Assembly (NCBI RefSeq): GCF_030271255.1
Contig: NZ_JASJOM010000013.1
Location: forward strand, 1-64,000
Reading direction: 5' to 3'
DNA length: 64,000 nucleotides
From: Peribacillus folii
GTDB taxonomy: Bacteria > Bacillota > Bacilli > Bacillales > DSM-1321
Shown here piece by piece: positions 53,669 through 63,048 of the stretch. Each line of letters opens with the position of its first letter. Positions within the stretch are counted from its first letter, which is position 1. Below the pieces are notes generated by a model. The model ran no database searches, was not told the DNA's origin, and saw only the letters and a list, made by a program, of their open reading frames with translations. A program made the position numbers and the translations under genes.

Positions 53669-54277
53669 TTATTTTGTGAATTCACTTCTTAGGAGGTAGA
53701 CGACATCATATGCTTTTAATTCGTCAATATGGTTATCCATATCATGATAAAAGTCCGTGGAAAGCGAGCTCGTCCCTCCTTGATTGCTTGAATAACAAAT
53801 ACTCGCCAATACAGGCTTGCTCGTATTTTTCAGGTCAATTTTATCTATACTGCCCGATACTCTGGCAGCCTTCATCTCGATTTTTTCAGGGTAAGTGGCT
53901 GTACTTGTGCCGCCTTCGTTTTGAATCGTGATATTGAACATCGAGAGATCTTGTTGGTCATCCGTTTTTGATGTCGTAAAAATGATTGTCCCATTCTTTT
54001 CAATCTCTGCCGTCATGCCTCCTTTTTCAGCTTCGACAAGGTTACCAGCTTCATATTTTTCGACCCAGACAGACAATTCCTTGTATGTATCATCAACATT
54101 GAAATCAATCAGCATGGCGTTTTCACTCGTATTGGCGAGAATGGCCTGCTCCCTTGCCGTCAGCTTAGGGACTGAAAGGGTATTGCGCGATTTTGACTGA
54201 TCTTCCTCACAAGCCACAAGAAATAAGGAGACAAAGGATATAATAAGCGATAAATGGATTTTATTAATGATGTTCAC
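53669..54277 (-). CDS. Lipoprotein of unknown function
   Basis: A 202-residue lipoprotein: signal peptide and lipobox LFLVAC with C23, then an acidic hydrophilic domain (about 50-200) with beta-rich pattern but no recognised family. The start is uncertain: GTG at 54277 overlaps the ribosome-binding site GGAGGTG, and the only better-spaced codons are ATC and ATT a few triplets on. It lies between the ABC locus and repeat array 2 and is divergent from nothing; the array forms its upstream region. Confidence 0.75.
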   Translation of the reverse strand: MNIINKIHLSLIISFVSLFLVACEEDQSKSRNTLSVPKLTAREQAILANTSENAMLIDFNVDDTYKELSVWVEKYEAGNLVEAEKGGMTAEIEKNGTIIFTTSKTDDQQDLSMFNITIQNEGGTSTATYPEKIEMKAARVSGSIDKIDLKNTSKPVLASICYSSNQGGTSSLSTDFYHDMDNHIDELKAYDVVYLLRSEFTK

Positions 54278-54430
54278 CTCCGAAGTCTTTCGTGCTAATT
54301 AAATCCAATTCTTATATATTATAACATTTCTAGCGGCAATAAAGGCTATCACTCTAGGCACTTCCTTGTGACGGTGCCGACTCTGCGTGTAAATGAAGAG
54401 GGTCTCAAATTCCAGGCAAAACCCAAACTC

Positions 54431-55070
54431 GCGAGTAACGCAAGAAATGGACGAGAAACGGCGCCAATTGCGTGTATAACGCACCATTATTACGAGAAAA
54501 CGTCCTCGAATTCGATGCAAAGTCCAAACTGGCGAGTAAAGTCGTTAAATTGGCGAGTAAAAGTGCCGAATTGGCGAGAAAAGCGGCCAAACTCGCGAGT
54601 AACGCAAGAAATGGACGAGAAACGGCGCCAATTGCGTGTATAACGCACCATTTTTATGAGAAAACGGCCTCAAATTCGATGCAAAGTCCAAACTCGCGAG
54701 TAAAAGCCTGAAACTGGCGAGTAAAGTCGTTAAATTGGCGAGTAAAAGTGCCGAATTGGCGAGTAAAGCGGCCAAACTCGCGAGTAACGCAAGAAATGGA
54801 CGAGAAACGGCGCCAATTGCGCGTGGAACGCACCATTATTACGAGAAAACGTCCTCGAATTCGATGCAAAACCCAAACTCGCGAGTAAAAGCCTGAAACT
54901 GGCGAGTAAAGTCGTTAAATTGGCGAGTAAAAGTGCCGAATTGGCGAGTAAAGCGGCCAAACTCGCGAGTAACGCAAGAAATGGACGAGAAACGGCGCCA
55001 ATTGCGCGTGGAACGCACCATTATTACGAGAAAACGTCCTCGAATTCGATGCAAAGTCCAAACTGGCGGG
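54431..55070 (+). repeat. 21-bp phased repeat array, locus 2
   Basis: Cores start at 54431; 54532, 54553, 54574, 54595; 54696, 54717, 54738, 54759, 54780; 54881, 54902, 54923, 54944, 54965, at exact 21-bp steps in each block. The superunit is 185 bp (54595, 54780, 54965 are equivalent). The linker differs from those of loci 1 and 3 and contains ACGCAAGAAATGGACGAG and AACGCACCATTATTACGAG. The last degenerate core is near 55066. Confidence 0.93.
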
Positions 55071-55148
55071 TAGCTGTGTTCCATTCCACCGCATGAAAGT
55101 CGAAGAGGGGGGAATGTTTCCTTCCTCATGTGCTTCTCTTATCCGCAA

Positions 55149-55190
55149 GCAAAAAGAAGGCAAGCATTTCTGATGCTTTGCCTTCTTTTG
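55149..55190 (-). terminator. Terminator of the CotF-like gene
   Basis: AAAAGAAGGCAAGCA pairs with TGCTTTGCCTTCTTTT around TTTCTGA; the A run gives the T-tract on the minus strand. Confidence 0.85.
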
Positions 55191-55193
55191 CAT

Positions 55194-55688
55194 TTAGAAT
55201 GGCTGGGATAGGGCCTTGTTGGCTGAGTCGACGTCATTTTGGAGCAATTGGTTTAAGTCATAAGCAGGGTAAAGGTTCCGTTCATATAAGTAGTTGAAGA
55301 TTTTCGCATGGTTATCAATGGCTGCATTTAAGTGCTTCGTGAAAACTTTTCGCAAGGAGGGGGTTGCCGTTTCCGTAATGGCGCCTGCATAATTTTTGAT
55401 CAAAGATTTCGAAAGTCCAAGCAAATCTCCTGCGGCTGCGGCGGATGCATCGTCTCTTGATGCCCCATCAGCGATGCCCAACTTAGGGGTCAGCGGGTAA
55501 AACTGCAGCAAATCCACGATGTTCTGGGAAAGTGACTCGATCATTTGCTTGTAAATCGTTTTTAGAATCGGGTCTGTTATTTCCGGATAGGCTTTTTTCA
55601 ATTTTGTAAGGGCATTGGCCTGCGAGGCGACGAGTTCATGAAGTTCAAGCGTTTCATGCCATGCAAGATGTGAATGATTGGGTGTCAT
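55194..55688 (-). CDS. CotF-family spore coat-like protein
   Basis: A 164-residue, mostly helical protein of the coat F family. It begins with a helix containing WHETLELHELVASQANALTKLKKAY and ends with IFNYLYERNLYPAYDLNQLL, as CotF-like proteins do. Members occur in spore coats or in paralogous vegetative proteins. ATG start after AGGAGG. It is flanked by array 2 and gltC and forms a single gene. Confidence 0.82.
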   Translation of the reverse strand: MTPNHSHLAWHETLELHELVASQANALTKLKKAYPEITDPILKTIYKQMIESLSQNIVDLLQFYPLTPKLGIADGASRDDASAAAAGDLLGLSKSLIKNYAGAITETATPSLRKVFTKHLNAAIDNHAKIFNYLYERNLYPAYDLNQLLQNDVDSANKALSQPF

Positions 55689-55826
55689 TTAATATTCCTC
55701 CTGAACAAATAATCTTGATAGGCTATTCGAACAGTGGGCGATTGGAACATTGTCCCTTATAAATGTAGCTCATTGCCATTTAGCGCCCTCCAAGATAAGG
55801 AGGGCAAGATGGATCAATAAACGTGA

Positions 55827-56729
55827 TCATTGATATTGCTCGAGAACAGAAAAGAACTTTTTGGCGAATTGGTAAAAAACCTTTTCGGAAGGGGCCAATT
55901 CCCTGTTTTTCGGTGTGATGATGCCGACAGTCCGTTTGACCTCCGGCGTATCGATGGGGATCTTGACGGTCAGTCTTGGAATGACTTCATAGAAGGTGCT
56001 GTCAGGCAGCAGGCTGACCCCGATTCCGGCTGATACAAGCCCCTTTATCGAATCCATGTCTTCACCTTCGGAGGCAATGTTCGGTGTGAACCCTGCGGCC
56101 TTGCATGCTTCGATCGCGATGCTATGAAGGATGTACCCTTTTGGGTATAAGACGAATGGATCATTTCGTAAATCACTTAGACGCAGGCTCTTCCGTCCCG
56201 CCAGGGGGTGCGTGATCGGCAGCAAGGCAGAGATATTTTCGGTAAATAAGATATGACCTTCGATATCGGGGTCGTTCGTCGGAATCGGGCCTAGAAAGGC
56301 TAGTCCGATTTCACGGTTTTTGACAGCTTCCTTTAATGCGGAGTAGGACCCTTGCCTTAAATGGAACGCGATATTGGGCTGCTCATCCTTAAAGGCGGAA
56401 ATGACGGTCGGAAGCAAGTGGGTCGAGAGGCTGGAGGGGAAGCCGATTTTGATGGTTCCATGTTCAGGATCCAAAAATTCTTCAATTTGTTCTTTCGCAT
56501 ATTCAATTGCCTTGATCGCCGTTTTTGCATGAGTCAAAAATATTTTGCCAATCGGAGTCAACTGAATGTTTCGGCCGACTTTTTCAAATAAAAGAACGCC
56601 AAGCTCATCCTCCAGTCTGGAGATTTGCCGGCTGATTGCTGATTGTGCGATATGCAGGTGCTCCGCGGCTTCAGAGACATGTTCTCTTTCGGCCACTTCC
56701 ACAAAATAACGTAATTGACGTAGTTCCAT
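55827..56729 (-). CDS. gltC: LysR-family regulator of glutamate synthase
   Basis: A 300-residue LysR-type activator. The N-terminal winged helix-turn-helix reads RYFVEVAEREHVSEAAEHLHIAQSAISRQISRLEDELG, and the effector domain starts at about 90. B. subtilis GltC activates gltAB and represses itself. The divergent position to gltA and the ATCTC-type dyad between them match that control. Confidence 0.93.
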   Translation of the reverse strand: MELRQLRYFVEVAEREHVSEAAEHLHIAQSAISRQISRLEDELGVLLFEKVGRNIQLTPIGKIFLTHAKTAIKAIEYAKEQIEEFLDPEHGTIKIGFPSSLSTHLLPTVISAFKDEQPNIAFHLRQGSYSALKEAVKNREIGLAFLGPIPTNDPDIEGHILFTENISALLPITHPLAGRKSLRLSDLRNDPFVLYPKGYILHSIAIEACKAAGFTPNIASEGEDMDSIKGLVSAGIGVSLLPDSTFYEVIPRLTVKIPIDTPEVKRTVGIITPKNRELAPSEKVFYQFAKKFFSVLEQYQ

Positions 56730-56750
56730 TTATTCATCCTCCGCGCATTC

Positions 56751-56765
56751 ATCTCAAAATGAGAT
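56751..56765. promoter_or_regulatory. GltC-type operator dyad
   Basis: ATCTCAAAATGAGAT, a perfect inverted repeat of ATCTCA around three bases, in the gltC/gltA interval 20-35 bp from the gltC start. It matches the known GltC box type. Confidence 0.82.
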
Positions 56766-56786
56766 GGATTATACGATAATTATATA

Positions 56787-56815
56787 TTGTTTATATCGAT
56801 TTGAAAACCTAGAAT
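56787..56815 (+). promoter_or_regulatory. Promoter of gltAB
   Basis: TTGTTT (56787-56792), 17 bp, TAGAAT (56810-56815), 48 bp before the gltA start and downstream of the GltC dyad. Confidence 0.7.
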
Positions 56816-56863
56816 AAAATGTAAGTGAAATAACGGTGTAAGAATACGATGGGGGCGATTAAT

Positions 56864-59800
56864 ATGACATACAATCAAATACCAAAAGCACAAGGGCTCT
56901 ACCATCCTGAATTTGAACATGATGCATGTGGGATCGGTTTATATGCTCATTTAAAAGGGCTTGCTACACATGACATCGTCAAACAAGGACTGAATATGCT
57001 GTGCCAATTGGATCATCGCGGCGGACAAGGCAGTGATCCCCTGACAGGAGATGGCGCAGGACTGATGGTGCAGATCCCTGATGACTATTTCAGGCTGGCA
57101 TGCCCGGAAATGAATTTGCCAGCAAAAGGGCGCTATGGGGTAGGGATGCTTTTTTTCTCAAACGATGAAGCTGAACGGAATGAGATCGAAGCTCGTTTGA
57201 ATGCATTTATCGAGCAAGAGGGCCAAACGCTGTTAGGCTGGAGAACGGTACCTGTCGATGCGGGTAAAATCGGGGAAGTCGGCAAGGAGACATGTCCGAC
57301 AATTCGGCAAGTGTTCATCGGCGCCAGCGAAACGATATCCGATGAGTTAGCGTTTGAGCGTAAATTGTTCATAATCAGGAAGCAAGCGGAAAACTGGGCT
57401 CGTGAACGTGGAAACCGTTTTTATTTTGCCAGCCTTTCAAGTGCCACGATCGTCTACAAGGGATTGCTGACACCGGAGCAGGTGGATGCTTTTTATCTTG
57501 ACCTTCAACAGGAAGCTTTTGTTTCCGCTTTTGCTTTAGTGCATTCCCGCTTCAGTACGAATACCTTTCCAAGCTGGGAGAGGGCGCATCCCAACCGTTA
57601 CCTGATCCATAATGGCGAAATCAATACGCTCAGAGGTAATGTGAATTGGATGAAAGCCCGTGAGCAGCAGTTCGTTTCGGAAGCATTCGGAGAGGACCTG
57701 CAAAAGGTGCTGCCGATTTTGGATATAGACGGCAGTGATTCCTCGATACTTGATAATGCACTTGAATTCTTCGTGCTTGCCGGGCGCAAACCGGCACATG
57801 CGGCCATGATGCTCATTCCTGAGCCGTGGACGGAGAATCCGCATATGACGAAAGAAAAGAAGGCATTTTACGAATATCATAGCATGCTCATGGAGCCGTG
57901 GGATGGTCCAACCGCCATTTCCTTTACGAACGGCAAGCAGATCGGGGCCATCCTCGATCGAAATGGCCTTAGGCCGGCACGGTATTATGTGACAAAGGAT
58001 GATTATATCATTTTTTCCTCCGAGGTCGGCGTGATTGATGTAGAGCCCGAGAATGTACTATATAAAGATCGTTTAAGCCCGGGAAGAATGCTGTTGATCG
58101 ATTTGGAGGAAGGGCGCATCGTTTCCGATGAAGAGATCAAGTCGGAAATGGCTCAGGAAAATCCCTATCAGCAATGGCTGGACGAGCAGCTTGTTCAATT
58201 AAGCGACGATGAATCGATGACAACGCATCAGCCAATCGCTGACTTGCTATTCAGGCAAAAAGCGTTCGGATACACGTATGAAGATGTCCAAAAATATTTA
58301 TTGCCCATCATCAACGAGGGCAAGGATCCACTGGGAAGCATGGGGAATGACATTCCGTTAGCGGTTTTATCCGATCGCCCCCAATCATTATTCAACTATT
58401 TCAAGCAATCCTTCGCGCAGGTAACCAACCCGCCTATCGACTCGCTTCGTGAACAAATCGTCACATCCACGATGACATTCCTTGGAGCGGAGGGAGATTT
58501 GCTGAAACCGGATAAAACGAACAGCCGCCGCATCCAATTGGATTCACCTGTATTGACGCCAGGCCAAATGCAGCAGCTCAAAGGGAATGCGTTTCCTGAA
58601 TTCCAAAGCAAGGTCATTCACACGTTATTTTCAGAAGATTTGGAGAGCGAGCTTGACCGGATCTGCCGTGAAGCGGAGCTGGCGATTTCCGAGGGTGTCA
58701 GCCTCCTGATTTTATCCGATCACGGGCTGAGCGAGGAAAATGCAGCCATCCCTTCCCTGTTGGCAGCGAGTGCCCTTCATCAGGAGCTTATCCGCCATGG
58801 GAATCGGACGAAGGTGAGCATCATCGTCGAATCGGGCGAAGCGAGGGAGGTCCATCATTTCGCATCGCTGATCGGGTATGGCGTGGATGCGATTCACCCA
58901 TACCTTGCCTATGAAACATATAAACAGGCTATCTCGGAAGGCAGCTTGACCGTCAGCTATGAAGAAACGGTAAGGAAATATGTACGCTCCGTGACGGAGG
59001 GCATCGTAAAAGTGATGTCGAAGATGGGGATTTCCACGATCCAGAGTTATCGCGGAGCACAAATTTTCGAGGCGGTCGGAATCGGCGCGGATGTCATCGA
59101 ACGTTATTTCAGCGGAACGGCCTCACAGCTTAGCGGGATCGATTTGGAAACGATCGCGAATGAAGCATTGATTCGCCATAGAAAAGCCGCTGCTGGCTCC
59201 TATGACCAAACGCTTGAAAGCGGAAGTGATTTTCAATGGAGGAAAACGGGCGAGCACCATGCCTTCAATCCAAAAACGATTCATACGCTGCAATGGGCTT
59301 GCCGCAAAGGTGATTATCAATTATTTAAACAATATTCCAGCTTGGCGAATGAAGAAAGACTCGGGTTTTTACGTAATTTATTCTCGTTCGATCAAAAGCG
59401 CCAAAGCATTTCCATCGATGAAGTCGAGTCCGTCGAATCGATTGTCACCCGTTTTAAAACAGGGGCGATGTCATTCGGCTCATTGAGTCAGGAAGCGCAT
59501 GAAACCTTGGCGATTGCGATGAACCGCTTGGGCGGAAAAAGCAATAGCGGTGAAGGCGGGGAGCATCCAAGCCGTTACCATTTGGATGAAAACGGCGATA
59601 ACCGCCGCAGCGGGATCAAGCAGATTGCCTCCGGGCGTTTTGGGGTGAAAAGTCATTACCTCATCAATGCCGATGAGCTCCAAATCAAGATGGCACAAGG
59701 AGCAAAGCCTGGTGAGGGCGGACAGCTGCCAGGGAATAAGGTATATCCATGGGTCGCAGAGGTTCGTGGTTCCACACCTGGTGTAGGCTTGATCTCACCG

Positions 59801-61408
59801 CCTCCGCATCATGATATCTATTCAATAGAAGATCTGGCCCAGCTGATTCACGATTTGAAAAATGCCAATCGTGATGCCAGGATCAGCGTCAAGCTTGTCT
59901 CAAAAGCAGGCGTGGGCACGATTGCAGCCGGTGTTGCCAAAGGTGCAGCGGATGTCATCGTCATCAGCGGCTATGACGGGGGAACGGGTGCATCACCAAA
60001 AACGAGCATTAAGCATACGGGCCTTCCTTGGGAGCTCGGACTTGCTGAAGCGCACCAAACCTTGATGCTGAATGGCCTGCGCAGCCGCGTCGTCCTTGAA
60101 ACGGACGGTAAGCTAATGACGGGGCGCGATGTAGTCATGGCGGCAATCCTTGGCGCTGAGGAGTTCGGGTTTGCCACGGCACCGCTTGTAGTCCTTGGCT
60201 GTGTCATGATGCGTGCTTGCCATCTGGACACATGCCCAGTCGGGGTCGCTACCCAAAACCCTGAGCTTCGCAGCAAATTCACTGGAGATCCTGATCATGT
60301 CGTGAATTTCATGCGCTTCATCGCTGAAGAAGTGCGGGAAACGATGGCAGAGCTAGGTTTTCGGACGCTGGAGGAGATGGTCGGCCGCACGGATGTCTTG
60401 CAGGTGAGCGAGCGGACGCAAAACCATTGGAAGGCGAAGCATCTGGACTTGACGACACTTCTTTTCCAGCCGGAGGGGATACGTACGTATCAACTACCTC
60501 AAAACCATAAAATCGATGAAGCATTGGATATCCGAAAAATTTTACCGATGGTTCAGCCGGCATTGAACGATCAAGTTCCGGTGGATGTCAGCTTCCCGAT
60601 TACAAACGTGAACCGTGTTGTCGGTACGATTGTCGGAAGTGAAGTATCCAAGCGTTATGGCGAACCCGGCCTGCCGGAAGATACGATCACACTTCGCTTT
60701 ACCGGATCTGCGGGCCAAAGCTTCGGTGCCTTCGTTCCAAAAGGGATGTCGCTGTACTTGACGGGCGATGCCAATGATTATGTGGGGAAAGGGCTGTCAG
60801 GCGGAAAAATCATTGTTTCGGCGCCTGCTGGCAATCAGATCGAGGCCGGGGACAATGTCATTGCCGGGAATATCGCCTTATACGGAGCAACAAGCGGCGA
60901 GGCGTACATCAATGGCCGTGCCGGAGAACGCTTCGCGGTGCGGAACAGCGGGGTCAATGTCGTCGTTGAAGGAATCGGTGACCATGGCTGTGAGTATATG
61001 ACTGGCGGACGCGTAGTCATCCTGGGCAATGTCGGCAAGAACTTTGCGGCAGGCATGTCAGGCGGCATCGCCTATGTCCTTGCTGATGATGCAGCGGAAT
61101 TCAAGGCATTATGCAATGCTGAAATGATCGAGTTCGAGACGCTTGTCGAAGATGCAAGCGAGGTTAAAGAGATGATTCTCAGCCACCATCACTATACGGG
61201 AAGTGCCAAGGCTTCCTATGTACTGGAGAACTGGGACGATTTTTCCAAGAAATTCGTGAAGGTCATCCCTAAGGATTACAAGCGGATGATGAGAAGCATC
61301 GAAGAGCAGAAGCAAGCAGGATTAACGGATGAAGAAGCGGCCATGAGCGCCTTTCAAGCCAATGCCGTTCAAGATAAAAAACTCACGAAACAAGCAGTGA
61401 TGCTCTAA
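56864..61408 (+). CDS. gltA: Glutamate synthase, large subunit
   Basis: A 1514-residue glutamine amidotransferase/glutamate synthase. The N-terminal nucleophile C22 in EHDACGIGLYAHL is exposed after propeptide removal. The FMN-binding synthase domain contains GAMSFGSLSQEAHETLA, the iron-sulfur motif CHLDTCPVGVATQNP and the channel region; a beta-helix GXGXG domain forms the last 250 residues. It joins ammonia from glutamine to 2-oxoglutarate with electrons passed from GltB. The ATG at 56864 follows GGGGGCG; the earlier ATG lies over that site. Confidence 0.97.
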   Translation: MTYNQIPKAQGLYHPEFEHDACGIGLYAHLKGLATHDIVKQGLNMLCQLDHRGGQGSDPLTGDGAGLMVQIPDDYFRLACPEMNLPAKGRYGVGMLFFSNDEAERNEIEARLNAFIEQEGQTLLGWRTVPVDAGKIGEVGKETCPTIRQVFIGASETISDELAFERKLFIIRKQAENWARERGNRFYFASLSSATIVYKGLLTPEQVDAFYLDLQQEAFVSAFALVHSRFSTNTFPSWERAHPNRYLIHNGEINTLRGNVNWMKAREQQFVSEAFGEDLQKVLPILDIDGSDSSILDNALEFFVLAGRKPAHAAMMLIPEPWTENPHMTKEKKAFYEYHSMLMEPWDGPTAISFTNGKQIGAILDRNGLRPARYYVTKDDYIIFSSEVGVIDVEPENVLYKDRLSPGRMLLIDLEEGRIVSDEEIKSEMAQENPYQQWLDEQLVQLSDDESMTTHQPIADLLFRQKAFGYTYEDVQKYLLPIINEGKDPLGSMGNDIPLAVLSDRPQSLFNYFKQSFAQVTNPPIDSLREQIVTSTMTFLGAEGDLLKPDKTNSRRIQLDSPVLTPGQMQQLKGNAFPEFQSKVIHTLFSEDLESELDRICREAELAISEGVSLLILSDHGLSEENAAIPSLLAASALHQELIRHGNRTKVSIIVESGEAREVHHFASLIGYGVDAIHPYLAYETYKQAISEGSLTVSYEETVRKYVRSVTEGIVKVMSKMGISTIQSYRGAQIFEAVGIGADVIERYFSGTASQLSGIDLETIANEALIRHRKAAAGSYDQTLESGSDFQWRKTGEHHAFNPKTIHTLQWACRKGDYQLFKQYSSLANEERLGFLRNLFSFDQKRQSISIDEVESVESIVTRFKTGAMSFGSLSQEAHETLAIAMNRLGGKSNSGEGGEHPSRYHLDENGDNRRSGIKQIASGRFGVKSHYLINADELQIKMAQGAKPGEGGQLPGNKVYPWVAEVRGSTPGVGLISPPPHHDIYSIEDLAQLIHDLKNANRDARISVKLVSKAGVGTIAAGVAKGAADVIVISGYDGGTGASPKTSIKHTGLPWELGLAEAHQTLMLNGLRSRVVLETDGKLMTGRDVVMAAILGAEEFGFATAPLVVLGCVMMRACHLDTCPVGVATQNPELRSKFTGDPDHVVNFMRFIAEEVRETMAELGFRTLEEMVGRTDVLQVSERTQNHWKAKHLDLTTLLFQPEGIRTYQLPQNHKIDEALDIRKILPMVQPALNDQVPVDVSFPITNVNRVVGTIVGSEVSKRYGEPGLPEDTITLRFTGSAGQSFGAFVPKGMSLYLTGDANDYVGKGLSGGKIIVSAPAGNQIEAGDNVIAGNIALYGATSGEAYINGRAGERFAVRNSGVNVVVEGIGDHGCEYMTGGRVVILGNVGKNFAAGMSGGIAYVLADDAAEFKALCNAEMIEFETLVEDASEVKEMILSHHHYTGSAKASYVLENWDDFSKKFVKVIPKDYKRMMRSIEEQKQAGLTDEEAAMSAFQANAVQDKKLTKQAVML

Positions 61409-61424
61409 GAAAGGGGAGAGAAAG

Positions 61425-62906
61425 ATGGGAAAAGCAACAGGATTTATGGATTATCCGCGAGAAAAGCCAAAAGACCGGAATCCTCTCACTCGTCTAAGCG
61501 ATTGGAGAGAATACACAACTCCTTTCTCTGATGAAAAATTAAGCATACAGGGAGCGCGGTGCATGGACTGCGCTACCCCATTCTGCCATATGGGCATGGA
61601 ATTGAACCGGGTCACGACAGGCTGCCCGATCAATAACCTGATTCCCGAATGGAATGACCTGGTATTCCGCGGAAGATGGAAGGAAGCGCTGGATCGTTTA
61701 GCGAAAACGAATAATTTCCCTGAATTCACCGGGCGCGTCTGCCCGGCCCCATGTGAAGGGTCTTGTACGGTTGCGATCAGCGATCCTGCGGTTTCTATTA
61801 AAAACATCGAACGGACGATCATCGATAAAGGATTTGAAAATGGCTGGATCACGCCTCGCATTCCTGAAAGCAGGACCGGCAGGAAAATTGCCATCATCGG
61901 TTCAGGCCCGGCAGGATTGGCGAGCGCCGATCAGTTGAACCAAGCCGGTCATTCTGTCACGGTCTATGAGCGTGCCGACCGTGCAGGCGGACTATTGACA
62001 TACGGCATTCCGAACATGAAGCTGGAAAAAGATGTCGTTGCCCGCCGAATCAAATTATTGACGCAGGAAGGCATCGATTTCGTCACGAACACAGAAGTCG
62101 GAAAAGATATCTCAGCAGATGATCTGAAGGAGCAATACGATGCGGTCATTCTCTGCACAGGTGCCCAAAAACAACGTGACCTGGAAATCGAAGGCCGCGG
62201 GGCTGCTGGTATTCACCTGGCAATGGATTACTTGACGACCTCGACCAAAAGCCTGCTCGATTCCAATTTTGAAGACGGCAAATTTTTGGATACCAAGGGC
62301 AAGGACGTCATCGTCATCGGGGGAGGAGATACTGGAGCTGACTGTGTCGCTACTGCCCTTCGCCAAGAATGCAGGAGCGTCGTCCAATTCGGCAAGCATC
62401 CAATCTTGCCGGCAGCACGCACCTCCGATAATATGTGGCCGGCATATCCGAACGTTTTTTCACTAGAATATGCTTATGAAGAAGCGGAAGCGAAATTCGG
62501 AGCAGACCCGCGTCAATATTCCATCCAAACAAAGAAAATCGTAGCCGACGAAAATGGAAACGTTAAAGAACTTCATACAATCTCCATGGGAAAAATCAAA
62601 GACGAAAATGGCATCTACATTTTCAAGGAAATTCCCGGAACGGAAAAAGTATGGCCGGCACAATACGTTTTCATCGCCATCGGATTCGAAGGAACGGAAC
62701 AGCCGCTATTGACCCAATTCGGCGTGGAAACGGCCAATCAAAAAATCGACGCCGTCTACGGCGAGTACAAAACGAATGTCGAAGGCGTCTTCGCTGCCGG
62801 AGATGCAAGAAGAGGGCAAAGCCTCATCGTATGGGCAATCAATGAAGGCCGTGAAGCAGCACGAGAAGTCGACCGCTACCTGATGGGTGCATCCGTCCTG
62901 CCATAA
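61425..62906 (+). CDS. gltB: Glutamate synthase, small subunit
   Basis: A 493-residue NADPH-oxidising subunit. Two N-terminal cysteine clusters (ARCMDCATPFCHMG and CPAPCEGSC) bind iron-sulfur centres. The FAD motif is IIGSGPAGLASADQL and the NADPH motif is VIVIGGGDTGADCVATA. It feeds electrons from NADPH to GltA. Lies 16 bp after gltA with AAAGGGGAGAG before its ATG; the two form the gltAB operon. Confidence 0.97.
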   Translation: MGKATGFMDYPREKPKDRNPLTRLSDWREYTTPFSDEKLSIQGARCMDCATPFCHMGMELNRVTTGCPINNLIPEWNDLVFRGRWKEALDRLAKTNNFPEFTGRVCPAPCEGSCTVAISDPAVSIKNIERTIIDKGFENGWITPRIPESRTGRKIAIIGSGPAGLASADQLNQAGHSVTVYERADRAGGLLTYGIPNMKLEKDVVARRIKLLTQEGIDFVTNTEVGKDISADDLKEQYDAVILCTGAQKQRDLEIEGRGAAGIHLAMDYLTTSTKSLLDSNFEDGKFLDTKGKDVIVIGGGDTGADCVATALRQECRSVVQFGKHPILPAARTSDNMWPAYPNVFSLEYAYEEAEAKFGADPRQYSIQTKKIVADENGNVKELHTISMGKIKDENGIYIFKEIPGTEKVWPAQYVFIAIGFEGTEQPLLTQFGVETANQKIDAVYGEYKTNVEGVFAAGDARRGQSLIVWAINEGREAAREVDRYLMGASVLP

Positions 62907-62909
62907 CTG

Positions 62910-62948
62910 TAAAGAAGCACCATAATGGTTATGGTGCTTCTTTTGCTT
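62910..62948 (+). terminator. Terminator of gltAB
   Basis: AAAGAAGCACCATAA pairs with TTATGGTGCTTCTTT around TGG, followed by T. Confidence 0.9.
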
Positions 62949-63048
62949 GTGTGCGATAATCTGGAACCCGTGAACAAAGCGCCGAACGGGCGGATACATC
63001 CTGAAGATGGAAGCAGAAACGCGCTGCATAAGATCAAGCTCCGAATTC

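Noticed and set aside
54368..55193. Open frames across repeat locus 2
   Set aside because: Same cause as in locus 1; several overlapping frames on both strands with no start signals.
55785..55805. Terminator of gltC (GCCCTCC/GGAGGGC)
   Set aside because: A clear hairpin, but it has no T-tract on either strand.
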